From contig DVLN01000062.1 of assembly GCA_018715465.1 (NCBI GenBank), forward strand, positions 1 to 21,421: 21,421 nucleotides of DNA, written 5' to 3'. The notes beneath the pieces are model-generated. The model had not been told where the DNA came from. It worked only from the letters and a program-made list of their open reading frames with translations, and searched no databases. Source of the DNA: Candidatus Faecivivens stercorigallinarum. Its GTDB lineage: Bacteria; Bacillota; Clostridia; Oscillospirales; Ruminococcaceae. Positions 1 through 7,313 of this stretch are shown one piece after another (position 1 is the first letter of the stretch; each line of letters opens with the position of its first letter). The translations under genes were made by a program, and so were the position numbers.

Positions 1-72
1 CTGTAAACGGAAGGCGAAATACCGGATGGTCACCCCTCCGGCTGACATACATATCGAACAGGAGAGATTACT

Positions 73-1587
73 ATGGATGGAAATTACATGAACCAGAATA
101 TGAATCAGAATCAGAACCCTGACCAGAATAATAATAACAATAATATGAACAGCTACACTGCTGGCCATCAGGATGGCTTCTCCACCGGTGGTATGGGCCA
201 GAATATGAATGGCATGCCGCCTGTGGATGGTATGCCTCCTATGAACGGTGAACCGCCTGTGGATGGCGCACAGCCAAAACAGCCGAAATTCAAAAAGAAT
301 CTCCGCTGGCTGGGCGCTGCCGTGTTTGCGGTGCTGGTTGCAGCACTGGCAGTCGGCGGCGGCTACCTCGGTTCGACACTTGCCTATCAGCAGGTCGACC
401 GGGTCGTTGTCCAGCGGGTTGAGACGACCGCGGACGGCAGCACCTCTGCGGCGGCTGAGGACGGCGCGCTGACCTCTGCAGAGATCGCGGCCAAGACCGA
501 ACCTTCGGTTGTTGCGATCACCACCGAACGGATGACCACCTCCAACTTCTGGTTTGGCACTCAGGTTGAGAGCGGTGCAGGCAGCGGCGTCATCATCTCG
601 GAAGACGGCTATATCCTGACCTGTGACCATGTCATCGAGGGCGCAGACACCATCAAGGTTCAGCTGTCCGATGGTACAATCTATGATGGTACGCTGGTCG
701 GTGCATATCCTGAAAACGACATCGCGGTCGTCAAGATCGAAGCAACCGGTCTGACCCCGGCGGAGATCGCGGACAGCAGCCAGGTCGTTCAGGGCGAACA
801 GGTCTATGCAGTCGGCAACCCGGAAGGCCGTTTCAGCGGCTCGATCACCGACGGTCTGATCTCGGCAGTCAGCCGTGATATCTCGATGCAGCTGACCGTC
901 TACAATGACGATGATACCGACAGCAATGCCAACAACGGCGGCAACAGCTACAACGACTACTGGAGCTCGATCTTTGGCGGCGGTTCGTATGATTCCGGCG
1001 CAAGCATCATCCAGACGGTCATCAATGTCTTCCAGACTTCCGCACCTGTCAGCCCCGGCAACTCGGGCGGCGGACTCTTCAACGCACGCGGTGAGCTGAT
1101 CGGCATTGTCAACGCCAAGTCTTCTGACAGCGACGCGGAAGGTCTGGGCTTTGCGATTCCGTCCAACAAGGCGATGGAGATTGCAAATTCCCTGATCACG
1201 ACCGGCAGCTATACGCCTCCTGAGGGAAGCCAGTCCCAGCAGAGTCAGGGCGGTGTGACCCAGACCGAGAACCGTGCAATCCTCGGTATTACTGCGACGA
1301 CGCTTACTGCACAGCAGGCGGCGCAGTATGGCTACACTTCGGCGGGTGTGTATATCGTTGAGGTCACCGAGCAGTCGACTGCTGACGCTGGCCTGGCATC
1401 CGGCGACCGGATTATCAGTATCGACGATACGATTGTCAACGAACTGGACGATGTGACCGAATACCTGTCCGGCAAACAGCCCGGCGATGTCGTCAAAGTC
1501 ACCGTCGAACGCGGCGGCAAGATGACGTCGGCTGATGTCACGCTGATCGAAAACCCCAACGCGGCGGCTGATGATTCGGCTGAATAA
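73..1587 (+). CDS. htrA: HtrA/DegP-like S1C serine protease with PDZ domain, membrane anchored
   Basis: Trypsin-like protease of the HtrA family, expected to degrade misfolded envelope proteins outside the membrane. Residues 1-75 are a cytoplasmic Asn/Met/Gly/Pro-rich tail with repeated MPPVDG-type units. One membrane helix lies near 79-104. The protease domain runs from about 135 to 375 with the triad His186 (CDHVIEG), Asp216 (ENDIAVV) and Ser331 (PGNSGGG). A single PDZ domain covers about 400-490. An Asn/Asp/Gly-rich insert of about 40 residues (275-312) precedes the active-site serine. The ATG is preceded by AGGAGAG. The length of 504 aa fits Gram-positive HtrA proteins. No promoter is clear in the 72 bases upstream. 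It stands alone, followed by its own terminator. The family call is secure; the substrates are unknown. Confidence 0.95.
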   Translation: MDGNYMNQNMNQNQNPDQNNNNNNMNSYTAGHQDGFSTGGMGQNMNGMPPVDGMPPMNGEPPVDGAQPKQPKFKKNLRWLGAAVFAVLVAALAVGGGYLGSTLAYQQVDRVVVQRVETTADGSTSAAAEDGALTSAEIAAKTEPSVVAITTERMTTSNFWFGTQVESGAGSGVIISEDGYILTCDHVIEGADTIKVQLSDGTIYDGTLVGAYPENDIAVVKIEATGLTPAEIADSSQVVQGEQVYAVGNPEGRFSGSITDGLISAVSRDISMQLTVYNDDDTDSNANNGGNSYNDYWSSIFGGGSYDSGASIIQTVINVFQTSAPVSPGNSGGGLFNARGELIGIVNAKSSDSDAEGLGFAIPSNKAMEIANSLITTGSYTPPEGSQSQQSQGGVTQTENRAILGITATTLTAQQAAQYGYTSAGVYIVEVTEQSTADAGLASGDRIISIDDTIVNELDDVTEYLSGKQPGDVVKVTVERGGKMTSADVTLIENPNAAADDSAE

Positions 1588-1605
1588 ATAGATATTGATA
1601 TGCAG

Positions 1606-1643
1606 CAGGGCGCTTTCCCGATAAAGGAGGGCGCCCTGTTTTT
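1606..1643 (+). terminator. Rho-independent terminator of htrA
   Basis: CAGGGCGC (1606-1613) pairs perfectly with GCGCCCTG (1631-1638) and is followed by TTTTT. It lies 19 bases after the protease stop codon. Confidence 0.88.
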
Positions 1644-1719
1644 GTCTGCTGTTTGTGTTTTTGCATTTAATTGTTGGGCGGTGGGCTTGGGTGGGATTGA
1701 GGGGCTTTTTACGTTTGTA

Positions 1720-2177
1720 CCGTCTCAAACTGTCCACCGGACAGTTTGAGAGGGGGAGAAGGTGAAACCTTGTCAGCGCCGTGCCGGCCCACGTAGTCCC
1801 ACCTGAGCGAGTAAGCCGGAAGTCCTGTCCTCGCGATTATTGGAAAAGACCCGCATCGAGCGGGCCTTTTCCAATCGAGAACCCCTTGATAGGTTTCTCG
1901 AGCTCTCCTGATCTTTGTTGGGGGAAAGGATTTCGCTCTCTGCGGAGAGCGACCAGGGGCTCTGCCCGCTGGACCCCGCAAGCCTTTGAAAAGGCTTGAC
2001 CTAAACTTTTAGATTATTACTTCCGTCAGAAAGTGCTTTTCGTTACCAACTGCCTACCCGGCGCGTTTGCAAAGGCTGTTATTTGCACAAACGAGGCCAT
2101 CGGAACGTGGCCGACCGACGCGAACAAGGGGGCGCAGGCTCTGCGCCGCGAACAAGTCAGCACGGACACCGCGCCGC
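1720..2177 (+). repeat. Large structured intergenic repeat, copy 1
   Basis: Non-coding block that recurs at 14355-15043. A 92-nt run (1825-1916) is identical to 14458-14549. It is an array of hairpins: CTCAAACTGTCC/GGACAGTTTGAG (1724-1750); TTGGAAAAG..CCCGC/GCGGG..CTTTTCCAA (1840-1874); a TCGAGAA-based stem (1875-1901); CGCTCTC-TGCG-GAGAGCG (1934-1951); a CAAGCCTTT/AAAGGCTTG stem (1979-1998). The last part (2060-2177) is one unit of the two-hairpin motif: GGCCA/TGGCC (2095-2112) and GGCGCAG/CTGCGCC (2131-2147). Short ORFs here on both strands are not credible genes. It fills the gap between the protease and the amidohydrolase and stops exactly at that gene's -35 box. No transposase or target duplication is visible. 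Confidence 0.85.
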
Positions 2178-2206
2178 TTGACAGGGGGAAAGGGGTGGGG
2201 TACAAT
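2178..2206 (+). promoter_or_regulatory. SigA-type promoter for the amidohydrolase operon
   Basis: TTGACA (2178-2183), 17-bp spacer, TACAAT (2201-2206). The -35 box directly abuts the end of the large repeat. The predicted leader is only about 24 nt. Confidence 0.85.
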
Positions 2207-2236
2207 GGGGAAAATGACTGTGAAGGGAAGGCTCTT

Positions 2237-3856
2237 ATGAAAACGATCTATTATCACGCCCGTCTGTTCGGCGCCGGCGGGGATGCGGATGCTTTCGCTG
2301 TCTGTGACGGTGTTTTTGCGGAGGTTGGACAATCTGAACAGCTGCTCGCCGGTGCGGGCCCGGATGATCGGCTCCGCGACCTGCGCGGGCAGTTCGTGAC
2401 CCCCGGCTTCAACGACTCCCATATGCACCTGCTGGGGTTCGGGGCCCGGCTCTCCGGGTGCAGTCTCGAGGGCGTCCGCTCGATTGCTGACCTGCAAAAT
2501 GCCCTTGCGGCTTTCGTATCCGGCCTTCCATCTGACTCTGGCCGATGGGTAGAGGGCCGCGGCTGGAATGAAGATTATTTCCCAGATGGTGAGGGTACGC
2601 CCGTCCGGCAGGATCTTGACAAAGTTTGTCCCGACCGCCCGGTCTGCCTGACCCGCTGTTGTGGGCACTGCCTTGTTGCGAATACCCGTGCCCTTGAGAT
2701 CGCCGGTATCACCGCGGATACTCCACAGCCGGAAGGCGGCCGGTTTGAACTCGGCCCCGACGGCAAACCAAACGGTATCTTCCGCGACGGTGCAATGGGG
2801 ATGATTCGCGCCCATATCCCGCTCCCTGACCGCGCACAACTGCGGTCGATGCTCAAAGCGGCGATGCGTCAGCTCAACCGGGCGGGCGTTACTTCCTGTC
2901 AGACCGATGATTTTTGTGCCTTTTCGGGGCTGGACTGGCGGGATGTTGTCGCGGCTTTCCGTGAACTGGAAACAGCGGGGGAAATGACCGTCCGGGTATA
3001 TGAGCAGTGTCATTTTACCACCCCCGAAGGCATCCGGCAGTTTATCGCCAACGGGTTTTCCACCGGGGTGGGGAGCAATCTGTTTAAAATCGGCCCGGTC
3101 AAGCTGATGGCGGACGGTTCCCTCGGTGCGAGAACGGCCCGTCTGCGGGATGGATATGCCGATGCGCCGGGCGAAAAGGGGCTGCTGATCTATCCCCAGC
3201 CGCAGCTGGAAGAGATGATCGCGGCGGCTCATCAGGGCGGCATGCAGGTCGCTGTCCATGCGATCGGGGACGAGGCATTGGACCGGGTGCTGGACGGATG
3301 GGAAAAGGCATATGCCGCCTGTCCGCGGGAGAACCACCGCAGCGGCGTTGTCCATCTCCAGATCACCCGCCCGGAACAGCTGGAGCGGCTGAAAAAAGAC
3401 GGCCTGATCGGGTATATCCAGCCGGTCTTCCTCGACTATGACGCCCGTATCGCCGCAGCACGTGCCGGAAAAGACGTCGCCGCGACCAGTTATGCGTTTG
3501 AGACGATGCGCCGGATGGGGATTCCGGTTTCCAGCGGCACCGACTGCCCGGTCGAAAACCCGCTGCCGATGCGGGGCGTCCAGTGTGCCGTCACCCGCCA
3601 GCCGCTGGACGGGGGAGTCCCGCCTTTTAACCCCGGCGAAGCGATGACGGTGGAAAATGCGCTGGAAAGCTATACGGCGGCGGGGGCGTATGCGTCCTTT
3701 GAGGAGACGGTCAAGGGGAAAATCCAGAAAGGAATGCTGGCGGACTTTACGGTCTGGAGCGGCAGCCCGTTTGATGTTGCGCCGGACAGGATTGCAGGGA
3801 TTACCGCCCGGGAAGTCTTCCTCGGCGGAAAACAGGTCTTTGCCGGGGAGATGTAA
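2237..3856 (+). CDS. Amidohydrolase family 3 (YtcJ-like) metal-dependent hydrolase
   Basis: Amidohydrolase-superfamily enzyme of the YtcJ/AepA type, 539 aa, with no signal peptide, so presumably cytosolic; the substrate cannot be told from sequence. It has an N-terminal beta-sandwich piece, the HxH metal site in NDSHMHLLGFG (about residues 55-65), a later histidine in AVHAIGDEA, a third in GVVHLQ, and the GTDCPVENPLPM aspartate motif. A final strand, ADFTVWSGSPF, is typical of the C-terminal sandwich. The ATG at 2237 is chosen because it follows AAGGGAAGG and the promoter at 2178-2206. The frame stays open upstream to 2033 only through repeat DNA, so that extension is rejected. The next gene begins 3 bp after the stop and is probably co-transcribed. 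Confidence 0.9.
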   Translation: MKTIYYHARLFGAGGDADAFAVCDGVFAEVGQSEQLLAGAGPDDRLRDLRGQFVTPGFNDSHMHLLGFGARLSGCSLEGVRSIADLQNALAAFVSGLPSDSGRWVEGRGWNEDYFPDGEGTPVRQDLDKVCPDRPVCLTRCCGHCLVANTRALEIAGITADTPQPEGGRFELGPDGKPNGIFRDGAMGMIRAHIPLPDRAQLRSMLKAAMRQLNRAGVTSCQTDDFCAFSGLDWRDVVAAFRELETAGEMTVRVYEQCHFTTPEGIRQFIANGFSTGVGSNLFKIGPVKLMADGSLGARTARLRDGYADAPGEKGLLIYPQPQLEEMIAAAHQGGMQVAVHAIGDEALDRVLDGWEKAYAACPRENHRSGVVHLQITRPEQLERLKKDGLIGYIQPVFLDYDARIAAARAGKDVAATSYAFETMRRMGIPVSSGTDCPVENPLPMRGVQCAVTRQPLDGGVPPFNPGEAMTVENALESYTAAGAYASFEETVKGKIQKGMLADFTVWSGSPFDVAPDRIAGITAREVFLGGKQVFAGEM

Positions 3857-3859
3857 CAG

Positions 3860-4801
3860 ATGGGAACCTTTAAAATAGATGTCGATGAATTTTCCTGGAT
3901 CAATGGCGCGGAGGACGACCCGTCCGACCGTTGTCTGCATGGGCGGGTCACCGTCCAGATCGGACAGACGGTGTTGCAGGATGTCGGTACGGTCAGCGCG
4001 ACGGCCCTTTATCTGCTCAAATCGCTGACCGAAGACAAGCTGATGAATGACAGCTGCATCCAGATGATTCCCTGTTGTGGATTTTTCATGATCGCCAATC
4101 CCGACCTGACCGAAGTGTCGATCATCGGGTGCGACACCGGGACCGACTGGTCGGTCATTCATGAGGATGGCCGGGTCAAGCTGGTCACCGAATCGGGCGT
4201 GACCGAATATGTTGATTTTGCAGATTATCAGGCTGAGGTCTTCCGGTTTGCCGACAAGGTCGAGGCATACTATAATGCCTGCAAGCCGAAGGAAATTCCC
4301 GAAGACGAGTTCGACCGCAACGGATACACCGCTTTCTGGAACGAATGGCACCGGCGGAGAGGGGAGGCTGCCCCGATACGGCAGGTGGTGTACAATGGCC
4401 CGGGTACGCTGCCCTACAGCCTGCATGACAGCCGGATCAGCGGTATATTCCCGGTGGACGGCGGTCTGCGGCTGGTGTTTGAATACGGGTATTTTTCCAC
4501 CCAGCCGCCGTTTGAGCAGGTGAACGGGGATATCCTGATTCAGCAGGCGGATATTGATGACTGCGAGGTCTGGCTGCTGAGTCCAAACGGTGGCTATGGA
4601 GATTTTCACGGGAAAAAGATGACATTGGCTGACTTCTTGCGGGATTATCCGGCGTTTTCCTTTGAGGTGATCGACGAGATGGCCGGTTACCATTCGGTCA
4701 GTTATCAGGGATATCTGCTGACCGATGGGGACGGGCCGCTGATCGAGACGCGGTTTGTGATCTGGTATGATGGAGAGCTGATCTACCGGGTACAGGCCTG
4801 A
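3860..4801 (+). CDS. Uncharacterised protein, probably two domains
   Basis: 313 aa, soluble, acidic, not assigned to a function. It begins 3 bp after the amidohydrolase stop, with GGGGAG 9 bases before the ATG, so the two genes are likely co-transcribed and translationally linked. The N-terminal half (about 1-165) holds strand-rich sequence and a short helical segment ending near WNEWHRRRGE. A linker at about 166-180 leads into a second half opening with LHDSRISGIF, followed by beta-rich sequence. The second half resembles small bacterial domains of unknown function seen in Clostridia, but this is an impression and not a search result. The spacing hints at a link with amidohydrolase metabolism. 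No catalytic motif is visible. Confidence 0.85.
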   Translation: MGTFKIDVDEFSWINGAEDDPSDRCLHGRVTVQIGQTVLQDVGTVSATALYLLKSLTEDKLMNDSCIQMIPCCGFFMIANPDLTEVSIIGCDTGTDWSVIHEDGRVKLVTESGVTEYVDFADYQAEVFRFADKVEAYYNACKPKEIPEDEFDRNGYTAFWNEWHRRRGEAAPIRQVVYNGPGTLPYSLHDSRISGIFPVDGGLRLVFEYGYFSTQPPFEQVNGDILIQQADIDDCEVWLLSPNGGYGDFHGKKMTLADFLRDYPAFSFEVIDEMAGYHSVSYQGYLLTDGDGPLIETRFVIWYDGELIYRVQA

Positions 4802-4804
4802 GGG

Positions 4805-4833
4805 TTGTACAGCGGGTAAAATTCTGATACAAT
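4805..4833 (+). promoter_or_regulatory. SigA-type promoter for the dCMP deaminase/peptidase pair
   Basis: TTGTAC (4805-4810), 17-bp spacer, TACAAT (4828-4833), with an extended -10 (TGATACAAT). It starts 3 bases after the preceding stop codon. Confidence 0.78.
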
Positions 4834-4873
4834 AGGAAACAGATCAGAAACATCGTTAGAAAGGAATGAGTCT

Positions 4874-5392
4874 ATGAAACGAACCGATTACATCAGCTGG
4901 GACGAGTACTTTATGGGGGTCGCCCTCCTCGCTGCACGCCGCAGCAAGGACCCCAATACCCAGGTCGGCGCCTGCATCGTCTCGGATGACAACATCATCC
5001 TCTCGACCGGCTACAACGGCCTGCCCGCCGGATGCTCGGACGACGAGTACCCCTGGGCGAGAGAGGGCGCAGAAACCAAATACCCCTATGTCGTTCATGC
5101 CGAGCTCAACGCGATTTTGAACAGCGGCGGGCGTTCCCTGCGCGGTGCAAGGCTGTATGTCGCGCTGTTCCCCTGCAATGAGTGTGCAAAGGCGATCATC
5201 CAGTCGGGTATCCGGGAGGTCATCTATCTGTCGGATAAGTACGCCGATTCCCCCGCGACCCTCGCTTCCAAGCGGATGTTCCGTTCGGCAGGGGTCGAAA
5301 TGCGCTGCCTGCATACCGGCCTGCGCAGCCTGACCCTCTCCTTCGAACCGGAAGAAAAGGCCGGAAAGGGTGGAGAACATGCAGCTGAATAA
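4874..5392 (+). CDS. dCMP deaminase (deoxycytidylate deaminase family)
   Basis: Zinc-dependent deaminase converting dCMP to dUMP, which supplies thymidylate synthesis in the cytosol. 172 aa. The zinc and catalytic residues are His75 and Glu77 (HAELNAI) and Cys101 and Cys104 (PCNEC). The motif RSKDPNTQVGACIV (23-36), GYNG.P.GCSDD (47-57) and ALFPCNECAK follow the pattern of eukaryotic DCTD enzymes more closely than Bacillus ComEB, judged from memory. AAAGGA precedes the ATG. The last 14 bp overlap the next gene, implying translational coupling. The tail after about residue 150 (LSFEPEEKAGKGG) is extra and poorly conserved. Confidence 0.93.
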   Translation: MKRTDYISWDEYFMGVALLAARRSKDPNTQVGACIVSDDNIILSTGYNGLPAGCSDDEYPWAREGAETKYPYVVHAELNAILNSGGRSLRGARLYVALFPCNECAKAIIQSGIREVIYLSDKYADSPATLASKRMFRSAGVEMRCLHTGLRSLTLSFEPEEKAGKGGEHAAE

Positions 5393-6506
5393 AGAACGGA
5401 TCGCCGATACCTTTGCAAAATTTGTCGCGGTTGATTCCCCCAGCTACCGGGAACGGCAGATGGCTGATTATCTGAAAGGGCTGTATGCCGGGCTGGATAT
5501 CCGTCTTTCGGAGGATGACTGCGCCCCATTGTTTGGCGGCAACGCGGGGAACCTGTTCGGGACGCTGCCGGGGACACTGGTTGGTGCGCCGCTGCTCTTT
5601 TCGGCGCATATGGACACAGTTGAACCCTCCTGCGGCAAAAAGGCGGTCTTCCATCCCGACGGGAAGATCACCAGCGGGGGCGATACCGTCCTTGGAGCGG
5701 ACGACGCCGCCGGTCTGACTGCGATTTATGAGGGGGTGCGCTGGCTCAGGGAAACGGGAACCCCTCACCGGGAGCTGGAACTGATGTTTTCGCCCGCGGA
5801 AGAGCACTTCTCCGAGGGGACAAGGCGGTTTGATTTCAGCAAATCCAAAGCAAAGATGGGCTATGTCCTCGATCTGTCGGCTGAGATGGGAGCGGCTGCC
5901 CTCAAGGCACCGGGGAGCGTCCACTTCTGGCTGACGGTGCATGGCAAAGCGGCCCACTCCGGCTTCAACCCGGAAGACGGCGTCCATGCGATTGCGATTG
6001 CCGCCGACGCGCTGACCAAACTCAAATTCGGCCACACCGATCCGATTACGACCGTCAACATCGGCACCATCCACGGCGGGCGGATGACCAATATTATCCC
6101 CGAAAGCTGTGAGCTGGAAGGGGAAATCCGTTCGTATAAAGATGAACGCATCCAGCAGGAGCTGGACAACATCCTCGCGGTGTTTGATGAGGCCGCCAAA
6201 AAACAGGGCGGCAGCGTTACCTCCCGGCATGAGTGGTGCTACAAGGCACTGGATACCCCCGAGGACGCAGAGGTCGTCTCCTGTTACCGCAAAGCCTGCG
6301 AAGCGGTCGGGCTGCCCTGCAAGCTGGTGGGAACCTTTGGGATGAGCGACTGCAACCACCTGCCCCAGAATGGTATCGAGGGAATCGTCGTTTCGTCGGC
6401 AATGTGGAACTGCCATTCGACCGGCGAATATACGACGCTGGACGACCTTGTCAAACTGACCGAACTGGTCATTACCCTGATGACCCAGGCGCAGTGTCTG
6501 CGCTGA
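5379..6506 (+). CDS. M20-family metallopeptidase, PepT-like
   Basis: Zinc peptidase of the M20 family, closest to the peptidase T/YqjE group, expected to trim small peptides in the cytosol. 375 aa from this start. Metal-site signatures: His77 and Asp79 (SAHMDTV), GADDAAG (106-112), catalytic Glu141-Glu142 (PAEEHFSEG), and a late His in WNCHSTGEY. The dimerisation domain starts near LTVHGKAAHSGF. The ATG at 5379 is preferred, with AAAGGG 8 bases upstream; an in-frame GTG at 5370 adds three residues but has a weaker site. It overlaps the dCMP deaminase by 14 bp. Its final codons and stop lie inside a repeat (6489-6582), so the C-terminus may have been reshaped by that element. The exact substrate is unknown. 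Confidence 0.92.
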   Translation: MQLNKERIADTFAKFVAVDSPSYRERQMADYLKGLYAGLDIRLSEDDCAPLFGGNAGNLFGTLPGTLVGAPLLFSAHMDTVEPSCGKKAVFHPDGKITSGGDTVLGADDAAGLTAIYEGVRWLRETGTPHRELELMFSPAEEHFSEGTRRFDFSKSKAKMGYVLDLSAEMGAAALKAPGSVHFWLTVHGKAAHSGFNPEDGVHAIAIAADALTKLKFGHTDPITTVNIGTIHGGRMTNIIPESCELEGEIRSYKDERIQQELDNILAVFDEAAKKQGGSVTSRHEWCYKALDTPEDAEVVSCYRKACEAVGLPCKLVGTFGMSDCNHLPQNGIEGIVVSSAMWNCHSTGEYTTLDDLVKLTELVITLMTQAQCLR

Positions 6507-6582
6507 CTTAATCGCGGCGGTCGGGCGCGTGCCGTCGCCCTCTGTCGTGATGGCAGCAGCTTGCGTGGTCGCGGCTGTTGCA
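6489..6582 (-). repeat. Two-hairpin repeat motif, copy A
   Basis: Read on the minus strand this has hairpin I, GGGCG-ACGGCACG-CGCCC (6523-6540), a linker with CGCGATTAAG, and hairpin II, GCGCAG-ACA-CTGCGC (6489-6503). The upstream 40 nt (6541-6580) match 18391-18430 apart from seven scattered, mostly transition changes. Hairpin II overlaps the last codons of the peptidase gene. Confidence 0.8.
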
Positions 6583-6623
6583 TTGTACGAATCGCCCTTT
6601 TCAACAAAACAGCCGCCTTTTTT
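6571..6623 (+). terminator. Probable terminator of the peptidase operon
   Basis: GCGGCTGTT (6571-6579) pairs with AACAGCCGC (6608-6616), followed by CTTTTTT. The loop is long, about 28 nt. The left arm is part of repeat copy A. Confidence 0.6.
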
Positions 6624-6635
6624 ATGGACTGAAAG

Positions 6636-6680
6636 AAATCCCCGGACTTTCTGCTCATTTACAGAAAATCCGGGGATTTT
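6636..6680. terminator. Bidirectional terminator between convergent genes
   Basis: AAATCCCCGGA (6636-6646) and TCCGGGGATTT (6669-6679) form a perfect outer stem that extends inward through CTTTCTG/CAGAAAA. It is A-rich on the left and T-rich on the right. It lies between the peptidase (+) and the ECF S component (-). Confidence 0.85.
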
Positions 6681-6695
6681 GTGTATCAAAATGTT

Positions 6696-7274
6696 TTATG
6701 CTCTCTTCTGGTAGTAACCGGCGGCGGTCAGTGCCTTATAAAAGAACGGATACAGTACGACCGCGACAACGACCGACACACATCCTGCCGGGACAGAAGT
6801 TGCCGCTTTGGACGCGACGTCGACCAGAACGGTTCCGACTGCATTTCCAAGGACAATCCCTTTCAGGAAACTGTAGCTCAGATAAAGGACAACATAGGTT
6901 GCCATACCGGTCACTGCGCTAATGATCATCCACAGTGTCCGTTTTTCTTTTTTACGTCCGGCTGTCGAGATGCTGCCGCAGACCAGGCCCATCACAAACC
7001 GCATCACAAAGGTAGAAGGTGCCGAGGTTGCCCATCCGCCGGTCAGGTCAAACAGTGTAAGGCCGGTCGCGTCGGCGATACCGCCCCGAAGTCCGCCCAT
7101 CAGCATCGCCGACAAAAGGCAGAAAACATTTCCGCAGTGGATCATCGTCTTGCCGAGCGGGGTCGGAATGTCGATGCGGAAGTTGGTCGCGACATAACAG
7201 ATCGCCGCGAACAGTGCGGTGATGACGATATCGTAAGTGGTGATTTTGCGTTTGACAACATGGTTTGCCTGCAT
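6696..7274 (-). CDS. ECF transporter S component, probable vitamin B6 (pyridoxine) uptake
   Basis: Small integral membrane protein of 192 aa with about six hydrophobic helices, characteristic of the substrate-binding S subunits of energy-coupling-factor transporters. These work with a shared AT module encoded elsewhere. The TYDIVITALFAAICYVATN opening and the later GGLRGGIADATG segment are typical of the family. It lies 39 bp downstream of a pyridoxal/pyridoxamine kinase on the same strand, and S components beside B6 kinases have been predicted as pyridoxine transporters (PdxU types). The B6 specificity is therefore inferred from context only. The ATG has AAAGGAG 8-9 bases upstream. Thiamine precursor or another vitamin remains possible. 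Confidence 0.88.
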   Translation of the reverse strand: MQANHVVKRKITTYDIVITALFAAICYVATNFRIDIPTPLGKTMIHCGNVFCLLSAMLMGGLRGGIADATGLTLFDLTGGWATSAPSTFVMRFVMGLVCGSISTAGRKKEKRTLWMIISAVTGMATYVVLYLSYSFLKGIVLGNAVGTVLVDVASKAATSVPAGCVSVVVAVVLYPFFYKALTAAGYYQKRA

Positions 7275-7313
7275 GATGAGCAGCTCCTTTCGGGCTACGC
7301 CCAGTAAATTCGA

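Noticed and set aside
1709..1999. Small ORFs in the large repeat, with counterparts at 14189-14632
   Set aside because: Similar peptides arise on both strands at both repeat copies, but indels and hairpin variation break the frames, and structure rather than coding is what is conserved.
2033..2236. N-terminal extension of the amidohydrolase
   Set aside because: The extra 68 codons are repeat and promoter sequence. ATG 2237 has a ribosome site and a consensus promoter just upstream.
2054..4693. 879-codon open frame on the minus strand
   Set aside because: It lies antisense to two well-supported genes, has no domain or ribosome site, and its codon content mirrors the plus-strand genes. Long antisense frames are common in GC-rich DNA.
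5220..6689. 489-codon open frame on the minus strand
   Set aside because: Antisense to the dCMP deaminase and the M20 peptidase. Its reading starts in repeat DNA and shows no protein-like features.
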